DNA from: Porpolomopsis calyptriformis
Taxonomy: Eukaryota > Basidiomycota > Agaricomycetes > Agaricales > Hygrophoraceae
DNA length: 64,000 bases
Reading direction: 5' to 3'
Assembly (NCBI GenBank): GCA_951640195.1
Contig: OX621174.1
Location: 372,001-436,000, forward strand
Shown: positions 11,016 through 24,891 of the stretch, in pieces
Layout of the letters: each line of letters starts with the position of its first letter
Numbering within the stretch: the first letter of the stretch is position 1
Translations under genes and position numbers: made by a program
The notes under the pieces: generated by a model
What the model saw: the letters and a program-made list of their open reading frames with translations, nothing else
Told to the model about the DNA's origin: nothing
Databases searched by the model: none

Positions 11016-12193
11016 CACCTGCATCAACCCCCCAGATATTCCGCTCCCAATTCTGATGGACAAGTGTGCCAACTTGTCAAAACAATCTATGGCCTGAAGC
11101 AGTCGGGCCACCGCTGGTACCAAAACTCATCGGAATCCTTGTCAACCGGATGGGATTCACTGTATGCGATGTCAACGAAGCCGTGTTCTTCTGTCGCAAT
11201 GAAAAGTCCCAGATAATCATAGTTGTCCATGTCGATGACTGCATGATTGGGGCAACGAATCTCAATTTGATCATCAGTTTCAAGTCAGAGATACAGAAAC
11301 ACCTCAAAATAACTAACCTCGGAGAGCTGCATTGGCTCTTGGGAATTGAAGTCATCTGCAACCATCAATCCCACACGATCTCGCTGTTGCAGCGAGCCTA
11401 TATTGATTCAATTGTGCATTATTTCAGATTTGATGATGACAAACCCATATTGACCCCGATGGACCCGCAAACCTGCCTAACGCAGGCGCAATCCCCCACA
11501 ACACCCCTTGAATGTGCCCGGATGCGCAACATACCATATTGTGAAGCAGTCGGATCACTGATGTATGCATCACTCAAAACCTGACTGGATATATCATTTG
11601 CTGTAACTACGCTTTCCCGATTCTCAAGTGATCCCAGAAAAGCTCACTGGGAAGCTGTAAAACAAGTATTCTGATACCTGAAGGGAACAAGGGACCTATG
11701 GTTGGTCTATGGGGGAGTCGAGAAGAAGCTCACCAGGTGGGCAGATGCAGATGGAGGCATGGCTGAAGACTGCCATGCGATCTTGGGATACGCTTTCCTT
11801 ATAAACAGCGGAGCCATCTCCTGGAGCACCAAAAAGCAAGAAATAGTCTTGCTTTCCATGACCGAGAGTGAATATGTGGCTGTAATGCATGCGGCTAAGG
11901 AGGCCATTTGGCTCTGGTCGCTAACAAGCCAACTTTTCAGATTCACTAACCTGGCAATGACCCTGTTCTCTGACAACAAATCCGCCATCGCTCTCACACA
12001 AAACTTGCAGTATCACGCCCGGATGAAACATATCAACATACACTACTATTTTATTTGCTGGATCATCGAAAATGGGACCCTCTGACTTGTCTACTGTCCC
12101 ACCAATGACATGATTGCAGACACCCTCACGAAAGCGCTACCATCTCTGAAAGTCAAGCATTTCACTTCAGAACTCGGACTTAGCAAGGCTTAA
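11016..12193 (+). pseudogene. Ty1/copia pol fragment: RT end and RNase H
   Basis: This continues the copia RT cut at 3833. Frames give QVCQLVKTIYGLKQSGHRWY, then a one-base frameshift near 11120, then the HVDD form of the RT active site (VVHVDDCMIG) and the LLGIEV block. RNase H follows with SWSTKKQEIVLLSMTESEY and FSDNKSAIAL, ending LTKALPSLKVKHF and TAA. Stops and the frameshift make it non-coding. A purine tract (12192-12200) precedes the 3' LTR. Confidence 0.9.
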
Positions 12194-12200
12194 GGGGGAG

Positions 12201-12239
12201 TGTTGGAATAACAAGCCTTACATGGCTACAGGATGGAGG
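12201..12239 (+). repeat. Start of the copia 3' LTR, cut by element C
   Basis: TGTTGGAATAACAAGCC begins right after the polypurine tract aagggggag. The LTR is interrupted at 12239 by element C, whose target duplication is ggagg (12235-12239 and 19278-19282). It resumes at 19283. Confidence 0.85.
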
Positions 12240-12639
12240 TGTCATGGACGTAAATTTTCACTTTCTCTCTATGTTAGTCATCCTTGCTTAGTCAGATAGG
12301 TCTTATCTTTGTTTGGGATTCCCCAGGGATTTCCCATAATTCCGTATCTTTTCATATATCCTAGATAGGACACATTTCATTTCCGACGATTATGTTTCAT
12401 CCCTTCACATGCTCCGAGTCTCTTATCATGCCTATCTCTACTCATCACATGTACTCCTCATGTTTACACTGACTCATCCGCAGTAGCGTAGTCAGTATAT
12501 AAACTCCTAGTTAGTCATACTCAGACCTTAAGTCTGATTCCTCGTTAGCAACCCAATAACTAGGACTTGAGATATCATCATTGTCTTGGGACAGAGCTCT
12601 TCAAAGTAAAACCATCTCATCGACAACCAGTTTATAACA
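12240..12639 (+). repeat. 5' LTR of element C, with promoter
   Basis: The 400-bp LTR starts TGTCATGG and ends TTTATAACA. It contains tatataaa near 12496 and the predicted RNA start aagtctgattc at 12530-12540. Confidence 0.95.
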
Positions 12640-12640
12640 A

Positions 12641-12651
12641 GAATCAGACTT
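12641..12651 (+). other. Self-primer binding site of element C
   Basis: gaatcagactt lies 1 nt after the LTR and is the exact complement of 12530-12540, as in element B. Confidence 0.8.
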
Positions 12652-12689
12652 CCTTCTTACTCTCTCCCCTCTACTTGATCCACCTTTAT

Positions 12690-14110
12690 CTTCACACTGG
12701 ACGACAACGACGAGGACCTCTACGATCCCTCTGAGCAGAATAATCCTCTTTCTCAATCACTCTACTCACAAACTTGAATCTTCCCAGACCCCAATGAGGA
12801 AGCCAGTTAAGCTCCCCCTCTACCAAGTATCTCACAAACTCTAGGAAGAACTTGAAGCGAAACAACTCGCTTACTTGCCGCCGCCCAGTCACAACGTCCC
12901 ATTACTCCCCCTACTGTTAGATATCAACCCTTTCCGTTTCAACAACCTACTCAACCTTCTTCACCCCTAACAATGCCTTCACCTTCACCGTCACCAGATC
13001 CAATGGGTTCCCACGCTAATCCCCCTGTTCCCAACCTTAATGAGATCCTCACAGTCATGAATGACTTGCGGAGGGAAATAGCCAACCTTCAGGCTTTGAA
13101 CGCAAATCAGGCGGCAGAGATCCAAGATCTTCACCAACAACTCGCTGCCCAAGCTTAGCCTCAGCCCCCACCGCATCCTCAACCTCCACCTCCTGCCACC
13201 CCTGCCATTGAGATAAAGATGGCCAAACCAGATGAATTTACTGGTCGGTAACAGGACGTCGACAAATTTATCAATAGCTGCGAATTGTATTTTATGGGAA
13301 AACCATACCGCGATGAACACAAGATTCCTTTTGCCCTTTCTTTCATGAAAGGAACGAATGCCCAGACCTGGTCCGAGAAGGAGACGAACGACATGAGAGC
13401 TGTTAACTGGACAGGCCTGACTGCTACTTGGGCCGCATTTGTAACTCGATTCCGAACAACATTCGAGGGGATCGACAGACAGTCTCGTGCCCGAAATGAC
13501 ATCAAGAATCTTCGTCAAGGAAGGAAGAAGATAGAAGACTATAACCTGCGCTTTGGCGCTTTACAGGTCGATACTGGTTTCAACGACGCCACCCTCATCG
13601 ATCTTTACCAAGCTGGACTTGATTCCGAGTTCATAGAATTTGTTTACCGACTCCCTGCCATCCCAACCACACTTCAAGAGTGGAAGGACGCCACAACACA
13701 CTACCAACACCAAAAGGACATTCTCGCCTCACAGAAACAGTCCTCCACATCCCGACCCCAACATTCTAATCCCTTTCCTACCCGAGGATCGTATGTGGCT
13801 GCAACGATGACCCGCCAAACATCAGTAGCCCCCACTGTTAAGAGAGAAGATGCTTCCTCTTCGACTCTTACGATCCCATATGGAAACTGTTACTCCTGCA
13901 GCCAACCAGGCCACTTCACAAACGCCTGCCCAAACCGTGTCGCCAGTGATGCGAAGAATCTACCCGATACCTCTTCCTCACATCGAGGAGGATACTTTCG
14001 AGGCAGAGGAGGATACCGAGGATGAGGATGGGGATGAGGCCGAGATGTACATGCTGTTACCACTGAGCCCCACATGGAGAACGTCAACTCACCCCCTACA
14101 CTGGGAATGA
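12690..14110 (+). pseudogene. Element C gag
   Basis: It has the same architecture as gag of element B: acidic start, Pro/Ser-rich region, coiled coil (from ATG 13003), capsid-like core and a CCHC knuckle (CYSCSQPGHFTNACPN). The stretch 13285-14025 is an uninterrupted 246-codon frame. Stops remain near 12778, 12808, 12853, 13157 (CAG/CAA to TAG) and 13250. Confidence 0.85.
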
Positions 14111-14249
14111 GCGAAACTCCATCGGATATGGTGAAAGTTGGTATACGCAATTGGTTGGATGATCAAAAGAAGAGGCTGGCAGCGGACCTGAAGTCCCAGG
14201 GTTTTTGAAAGGTTTGGACGATAAGCCTAACATTATGGACCATACCACT

Positions 14250-17200
14250 CGATGTACCATTACCACGTCCAATCTATTTCAAACTCTTGGTACTATCGAA
14301 AAGGGCGACTCAGGACTTACAATGGACGTTTGGATCAAAGCTTCAGACAGTGGCCGACGTGTCCCTGCCACATGTCTAATTGATAGTGGAGCTTCTGGAA
14401 ACTTTATGGACGAGACCTTCGCAACTCGTTATGAATTTACTCTTCAGGATTTGGAAACCCCAATCCCCGTACGGAATGCCGATGGGTCAGAAAACTGAGG
14501 AGGCCCGATCGTTTTTGACACAGATGTCTGGATAGAAGCTCCAGGTGGACACTGTCACGGATCTGAAATTCGAGACATGAGATCGAGCGCGCCGAGGCCG
14601 TCTCTCATGAACGTCGAGCAGATTCCAGCTGGTCACGTGTACTATGGTATATATACTGGGAACAACCGAACTGGGTAAGTCCAGTTCTGCGACGTTTTGG
14701 CTCAGTGGTCTGAGCCGTTGCCAAGATGCGCATGCTCCCAGTGCAATTCTTAACAGACACACCAAAAGGATCCATTTGGAAGTGACCGACCTCGGATCCA
14801 AGTTTGATATTATCCTCAGCTACCCATGGCTCAGAGCTCAAAACCCTAGTATCAATTGGGAGAAGTCAACACTGGCTCTCAGAGGCAAAGAGACTTCTCA
14901 TCGGTATTGTAGCGGTGAAGCAGAGCCCACTGTGGTAGAATCGGTCTCGCTGGCAATAACAAGTATTTCAAAATTGGACGAATCTTGAGCCAGCAGAGTG
15001 GAGGAAGATATGCGAAAGTTTGTACCGGAGGTCTATTGGAAAGACTATGCTAGTGTCTTTGCTAAGGAGTCCTTCGATTGCCTTCCACCGCATTCCGAGT
15101 TCGATCACATCATTGATCTTAAAGATAACTTTGTACCTCAAAATGACGCGACTTATCCAATGTCCCCTCGAGAGATAGACTTCCTAGAGAAGTTTTTCGA
15201 AGAAAACGTGGCTACTGGAAGAATATTCAAAGGATCCTCACCTCAAGCTGCCCCCTTTTTCCTGAGCAAGAAAGCTGGAGAAATCAATGTGAAAGGACAA
15301 GACGCTGGGTACAGACCAATCGAAGACTACCGTTATCTGAATCACTTTACTGTTCCTGACCGATATCCCTTACCACTTCTCTATCAAATCGTTCAACAAC
15401 CAAAATTACGATCTGCTGCACTATTCACAGTTGTAGATATTCAATGGGGATTTAACAATATTTGGATTAAAGAGGGTGACGAATGGAAAGCCGCCTTCAA
15501 CATGGTCAAAGGACTCTACATTCCAAGAGTAATGTTCTTTGGTCTATGAAATTCCCCAGCTACGTTCCAACGAATGATCAATACGCGATTTGCTGAAGTG
15601 TTGAAATCAGGTTGTGTTTTCATCTATATCAATGATGTTCTCATCTGCAGAGATGATCTAGAAGAATTGCGTTATTGGACGTTCAAAACCCTTGACATCA
15701 TGAAGAAAAACAAACTCTCCTGTAAACCCGTCAAATGTCAATTCGAGAAAGAAGAGGTAATCTATCTAGGGATGACCTTAACGAGAGGCCACATCGGAAC
15801 CAATCCCAAGAAGATCAAAGCCATAGCCGAATGGCCTGAGCCTCGAACTGTGAAACAACTTCAATCCTTTCTCGGAAGTGCAAATTTCTGGAGAAAATAT
15901 GTCAAGGACTTTTCAAAGATCACTCAACCACTTAACCAATTGCTCCACAAAGATACTGTATGGGAATGGACCCCCAAATGACAACACGCCTTTGATCAAC
16001 TAAAACACTCCCTCACAAACACCCCCATCCTCGAAGTGCCGGATCAAGACTTACCATACTGCTTAGAGACTGACGCCTCTGGCTTTGCCTTAGGAGGAAT
16101 ACTGTCTCAGCTACATGGAAACGACTGGAAACCTGTAGGCTTTCATTCAAGATCTCTAACCCCTGCTGAAAAGAAATATCCAACTCACGACGCCGAGCTC
16201 CTAGCGATAATAGACTGTCTTAAAGCATGGCGACACCTTTTGGAAGGTTCACATCATGACCTTCTGATTTGTACTGACAGCCTCGCCCTCAAATATTTCA
16301 GTACCGCTCATGTGTTATTCGGATGACATGCTCATTGGTCAGAAATTCTGTCGAGATATGAGTACAAAATCGAGTACGTCCCAGGGAGGAAGAATAAGGC
16401 CGATGGATTATCCAGGCGCCCAGATTATTTCGACGAGGGTAAAGACGAGGTGGAAGATGAGATTTTAATCGCAGATGAACACTGGATCAATTCGATCGTC
16501 AAACTTTCAGAACCGAACTTTTTCGCAAGATTACGCTTCAAATTGCCGATACCAAATGAAATCTCACAGAAAATCGAGGATGCCTCATTGTTTTGGGACC
16601 AAGGCGATGGGTTGGTTCGCGATGTTGAAGGTCGAATTGTGGTGCCAGAGGAAGTATCTTTGCGCACAGACATAATACAACTGTCCCACGCCTACCCCCA
16701 TGCTGGACACCCTGGCATTGAGAAGACGAAGGAGTTAGTACTCCGAAACTTTGTTTGGGATGGCGTCTCCAAAGACATTATCAATTACGTGCGATCCTGT
16801 CCTGCTTTTCAGCAAAACAAGAGTTACCCTTCGAAACCGACAGGATTCCTACAACCTATACCCCCCGCTACCGAACCATGGATTGAGATAACCATCAATC
16901 TCATTGTTCAACTACCTAACTCACTTGGATACGATGCTGTGATGGTAGTCATCAATCGCTTCATGAAACGTGCCCACTTTATTCCGACGACCTCCAATCT
17001 TTCATCAGAAGGTGCTACTCGACTTTTCCGTGATCACATCTGGAAACATCATGGATGGCCAAAGAAGATTATTTCTGACCGTGGAGTACAGTTTGCATCA
17101 AAGTTCATGGAAGCCCTCAATAAACTCCTAGGAACCATTTCTAGACTATCTACTGCTTATCACCCTGAAACCGATGGTCAGACCGAACAAATGAATCAAG

Positions 17201-17949
17201 AACTCAAGGTCTACTTACGGTTCTACACCAATTTTATGCAAGACAACTGGTCCGAATGGTTAGCTTCCGCTGAATTTGCTTATAATAATCGACAACACTC
17301 TGCCACATTACAATCACCCTTCTATTTAGAATATGGCCATCATCCTTATTTGCCAATCACGATCGAGTCCCTGAGTAACGTCCCCACAGCAAACACCTTT
17401 CACGAACATCTCACGCGTGCTCAGAAGAGTGCTGGCAAATCACTATCACACGCCGCAGAATCAATGAAGAAGTATGCTGATCGAAAACGGAAACTCTCTC
17501 CCTCCTTCAAAATTGGAGATCTGGTTTGGTTAGATACCAAGAATATCAAGACAACTCGACCTGCCAAGAAACTGGATAACTGAAGAACTGGACCATTCAA
17601 GATCCTAAAACAAGTATCAGATCTTGCCTATCTTATTGATATCCCCGGAACTTGGAAACTCCACCCAGTTTTTCATGTATCACTCCTGAGACCGAACGTC
17701 GAAGATAAGTCACTCCACCCTGACATTACTGATACATCTCGACCTCCCCCAGATTTGATCGAGAACGAAGAAGAATATGAAGTCGAATCTATTCTTCAAC
17801 ACTCTGGAGCTAAACGCCGATGAAAATATTTGGTCAAATGGAAGGGTTATCCGATCGAAGAAGCCACTTGGGAAGAATGATCGAATGTCTTATGTCACGC
17901 CAAGGAAATTGTGAAGACTTATGAAGACTCAATTCAAACGGCGACTTAA
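14250..17949 (+). pseudogene. Element C pol: protease, RT, RNase H, integrase, chromodomain
   Basis: The protease motif CLIDSGASGNF (about 14380) is followed by the 203-bp insertion and then RT. The RT active site reads YINDVLI instead of YIDDVLI (about 15630). RNase H keeps TDASGFALGG (about 16070). The integrase HHCC motif has CPAF for CPAC, and the first catalytic Asp is Asn (ITINLIVQLPNSLG). The second region ISDRGVQFASKF and the YHPETDGQTEQ block are intact. The chromodomain ends at TAA 17947-17949. Uninterrupted stretches are long (16450-17583 is 377 codons), but the active-site losses make it inactive. Confidence 0.93.
14553..14755. repeat. 203-bp LTR-like insertion in element C
   Basis: It begins TGTCACGG, ends TTAACA and is flanked by the 5-bp duplication gacac (14548-14552 and 14756-14760). 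Element B lacks it. It contains tatatatac near 14650 and two hairpins: catgaga/tctcatg (about 14576-14612), and ggctca/tgagcc with a 6-nt loop (about 14699-14716). No LTR in this window matches it. It is a short solo LTR of another family or a TRIM-like element. Confidence 0.8.
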
Positions 17950-18117
17950 CTCATTTGTCATCATTCCGGCTATCCATTTTTTGAATTCTATTCTTAGATC
18001 GAGTTAGCATTTATAAACTTAGAATTGTTGACACGATTCCATCCAATCTTTCCCCACTCGACGAACTCATCCAACACTATTATTTTCAATATCAATGTTG
18101 CAAAACCATTATTCATA

Positions 18118-18843
18118 ATGCCCACCACTCGATCTCCCTCTCCTCAAGTCGCCATCTGACGTGCTGGACAAATCCCTTCATCCGCCATCCGTTCCCCTAC
18201 TCCCGGTCCCTCCACTTCTGCCTCCTCCACTTGACAGTTACATTGACAAGCTCGTGCCCATGCAGAAGACTTTTTCAATGAATATCCTACGCAAACACCT
18301 CCTCCTGAAGACCCCGCCATTACCATCTCACATCTCACGGTTCATAGCAACAGCGTCAGCAATTGGAACCGAGAACTTCATCAGGAGCAAGATGTTTTGA
18401 AAGCCAAGCTCAAGGCATCGGAAAGAAGTGCTTCATTTTGGAAGAACCGCTGGGACCAAAGTGAGTTGAAGGTTTGGGAACTTCAATGGGAAAAGAAACG
18501 TACGTGGGTCAATTGTTACGATATCACCACCCACGCCATCATTGTCAAGCTCGTGGAAGAGAGTCGTCGAGCTGAACGACTCTCCCGAGAAGATTTTCTT
18601 TGAGCTCAATGAGATCTCGCCACAAGGGAGACTCTAATCAAATACAGTGCGTCAGTCAAGTACCCCATCAACCTTGACTCAGATGAAGACGACATCGCGA
18701 TGGTCCAGGCCCCTTCCCCCATCAAAGCAGCTCCGGAAGCCACCCCCACCACTTCCCCCTCAGTGGCCATCGAGGCCCCTACCACCGAGGAAATCCCAAC
18801 TCAGGCCTCAGAGAACAAAATGACCAACACCACCCAGGTTTGA
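18118..18843 (+). pseudogene. Element C post-pol extra reading frame
   Basis: 242 codons from ATG to TGA, collinear with 9853-10587 of element B with one in-frame three-codon gap (in the acidic PINLDSDEDD region). Interruptions are TGA codons, several at places where element B reads CGA or CGT-CGA context (for example VAI-stop-RAG against VAIRRAG). The helical core is well kept (SERSASFWKNRWDQSELKVW, VEESRRAERLSREDF). Absence of frameshifts over the whole length argues it was a real protein. Confidence 0.65.
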
Positions 18844-18877
18844 AATTTGGGTCGAATTTCCTGAAAAATGAGGTGTA

Positions 18878-19277
18878 TGTCATGGACGTAAATTTTCACT
18901 TTCTCTCTATGTTAGTCATCCTTGCTTAGTTGGATAGGTCTTATCTTTGTTTGGGATTCCCCAGGGATTTCCCATAATTCCGTATCTTTTCATATATCCT
19001 AGATAGGACACATTTCATTTCTGACGATTATGTTTCATCCCTTCACATGCTCCGAGTCTCTTATCATGCCTATCTCTACTCGTCGCATGTACTCCTCATG
19101 TTTACACTGACTCATCCGCAGTAGCATAGTCAGTATATAAACTCCTAGTTAGTTGTACTCAGACCTTAAGTCTGATTCCTCGTTAGCAACCCAATAACTA
19201 GGACTTGAGATATCATCATCGTCTTGGGACAGAGCTCTTCGAAGTAAAACCATCTCATTAACAACCAGTTTATAACA
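18878..19277 (+). repeat. 3' LTR of element C
   Basis: A 400-bp direct repeat of 12240-12639, followed by the right target duplication ggagg (19278-19282). Confidence 0.95.
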
Positions 19278-19282
19278 GGAGG

Positions 19283-19640
19283 TGGAAGTGGACTCGGCTC
19301 GGTGCCTGCTCAGTTTATATAGTATTGCGCTTATTCCGACTTACTTGGGATAACAGACCGGATTAGTGCTAGCGCGTAGCCACGTGGCTGTGCTGTATGT
19401 ACAAAAACCCGAGGGTGATCACGAATCACCCTCTGTGCTATTTCATCCCTGTCTTTTACAGTACTCATATGTGTCTCCGGCAGGATGGCTTTATATAGCT
19501 ATTCCTGCCATCAGCGCTGCCCGGAACGGGTAGAAGGCTTTGAGATAATAAAGATGATAATAAAGATGACAATACTGTAGCCGTGGTAGGGTCATTATCT
19601 GTCAGAAATGTATTCAAAATCTTGACAATCTCTGCTTATG
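19283..19640 (+). repeat. Rest of the copia 3' LTR (right end uncertain)
   Basis: The copia LTR resumes after element C. It has two TATA-like stretches (about 19314 and 19491) and a perfect 9-bp hairpin with a 5-nt loop (19411-19419 paired with 19425-19433). The 5' LTR is outside the window, so the end cannot be located; ttttaca at about 19460 is one candidate. The next gene starts at 19672. Confidence 0.5.
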
Positions 19641-19671
19641 TAATTTTACGTAATTCTTTTTGCCCTTTGGC

Positions 19672-22813
<3,142 letters not shown>

Positions 22814-23011
22814 ATTACTAACTATATATACTCTATCTCATACGTTTTATAGATGTGACTCTATTTTCAATGACTCCCGGTTGTATATTGCACCATCCTG
22901 AGTCGAAACCTTCCGCCGAAAAGTTGATGGTTTCATCACATCCAATAACTTCCGATCATATCCCCGCAAGCGGCGTTCATGACCAAATTATTAATAAATT
23001 CATTGGCACGC

Positions 23012-24468
23012 TTAATGCCCGGTACTGTATACATTGTCACTAGGCATGTCTCTAACGCATTCCCAAACTCCACGCAAGCTTTCTTTCCACAACGTAACCT
23101 TACCATCACCACAGCTCACAGCGAGAAGGTTACCAGCCAGGCTCCAAGAGACGCGCCACACGACATCCGGAAACTTGCCAGCGGAAGTAGAGGGCTCGGT
23201 CGAGCTCGGAGAAACGACGGCCGAGGAAGGGTCAAGCGGTGTTTTCACCCAAGGGGATGTCGGTGAATCCTTGGTCCAAATGAGTACGGTTTTATCCTAG
23301 TGTTGTTTTAAAAAAAATATCAGTGGTGAATATGGGGGAAATATGGCCGAATCAAAGGTTGATGGGAAAGACAAACATACCTGAGAGGCAGTAGCGATGT
23401 AGCTCTTTGGTAGTCCGATGTTGGGCGCCCAAGCAACATCCCTGACCCAATCAGTGTGCCCCTCCAATGTTTCTTCTTCCACCCAAGACTGGGAGTCTTC
23501 ACGGAAACCCCAGATCTTAACGAGATTATCGCACCCAGCGCTCGCAAACCGTTTGATAGGTTGCACGACCACGACGGGCGTTTGACCGGGACCGCCGGTT
23601 TGCTGCTGCTGTTGCTGCGGGATGATCAAAGACCCTGGTTGGACAGCGGGCGCCCAAGACACGGCATTACAGCCAATGGCATGGCCATTAAAGATATCGG
23701 CGCCCCATTGACCATCATCTATGAGCGCGGCGAATGTCAATATACACCACAAATGGAGAAAAAGTGTGAGGCGAAGGGTTCGCTTGGGGGACTTACTTCG
23801 GAAAGTTAAGACAGAGAGTTTACCGTCCGAGGATGCGCAGGCTAGGATGGCCCCTAGTTCGTGTGGTGCCCACGACACCGAATTAACTGAAAAGGAGAAA
23901 GAAAAAACATGGCGACTTGAACTCTGAAACAAGGATCGCCGATAGTGTGAAACGAGAATCCGTACCAGAAGCAGCATGCAGTGAATGCTCCTTCACCTTT
24001 ACCCACGTCCCTGGAGCAGAACCCTGCCCTGGCTGCTCCTTCCAGATTAAAACCTTGCCGTCGTAACTACATGAAGCCAGTATATGACCATATTTTGGGT
24101 GTGCCCAAGCCACCTGCCACACTGGTCCGGTGTGCCTGTGGATGACAGGGAAATAAAACGCGTGGCGGTCAGCAAGAGCAATGGGGGGTGATCGAACTTT
24201 TTTTTTACCCTTTCAATGTTTGACCACTGGACGATTTTTGGGCTTCACCGTCTACCACGTCGAAAACTTTGACGGTACGGTCTGATGAACACGTAGCGAG
24301 GCGTTTCCCGTAGTAGTCTAACTGGGCGTCATGCTAGCCATCGCGATTATTATCATTGACATTAGGTTAACTGTGCGTGGAAAGCGTGCTCACAATCATG
24401 TCCTCATGGGCAGTTTCGATGGGTATCGAATCGGGAGTATTGGCGGATGGCTGTTTCGGAGATGAAGG
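23012..24468 (-). CDS. SEC13: SEC13, COPII coat and nuclear pore WD40 protein
   Basis: Six-bladed WD40 protein of the COPII outer coat, shared with the Nup84-type nuclear pore complex. Exons on the minus strand: 24394-24468, 24209-24333, 23966-24135, 23797-23886, 23381-23718 and 23012-23296. Signature blocks are [71 protein letters not shown] and the final WRVSWS. A short glutamine run (QQQQQQ near 23605) extends one blade loop. The first codon is not resolved: the frame is open upstream, and an ATG at 24508 could be joined by a very short intron. Convergent with MEF1, 198 bp apart. Confidence 0.93.
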
Positions 24469-24891
24469 CTGAATGTACTGATATAGGTAAGAAAGTGTCT
24501 CTGACCATTCGTTCACAAGCTTGATAGGAATATGTCTTGTGCTGGCAACGCTATCACAGTGGAAAATGTTAGTGCTTAAGCGCTTAGTCGCAAGTGTCGG
24601 TCCCCCGAACACACACGTATGTATTGTTTGTTGCCTTCTTTGGCCGCTTAAAATACTATCCACGTTCTAAAGACGAATTGAAGCCCGGAAGAAAATGGGA
24701 TCATTCAATTCTCATACGTCCTTTGAGCTGGCCAGCACTCGTGGATAAATGGTAGTTGAGTAGCAGCCCATTCGGGCGGTGTCAGAGGTACTAATTACTA
24801 TATTGCGGCCCAAAATAATTTCGATATGACACATATCAACAGCCCTTAACAGCATTCATGTTTGGACTAGTTCTTCGCTTTTGCTACCACC

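Larger units (their letters stand above)
12240..19277 (+). mobile_element. Full-length Ty3/gypsy chromovirus element C, nested in copia LTR
   Basis: The 7038-bp element has 400-bp LTRs and the target duplication ggagg. Its layout is the same as element B, to which it is closely similar throughout. The LTR pair differs at about 12 sites, all transitions. Compared with B it has fewer stops in gag but more D-to-N changes at catalytic sites. A 203-bp LTR-like insertion (14553-14755) splits it between protease and RT. Confidence 0.96.

Noticed and set aside
1575..19535. A 15-16 nt identical block (ctgcccggaacgggta) near 1577 and near 19519
   Set aside because: Short GC-rich near-palindrome in unrelated contexts (element A extra frame and copia LTR remnant); no flanking similarity, so chance is likely.
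24367..24663. 98-codon minus frame as the complete SEC13 N-terminus starting MDSILSG
   Set aside because: SEC13 proteins have only a short leader before PIETAHEDM; the extra 70 residues look like untranslated leader read in frame, so only 24394-24468 is kept as coding.
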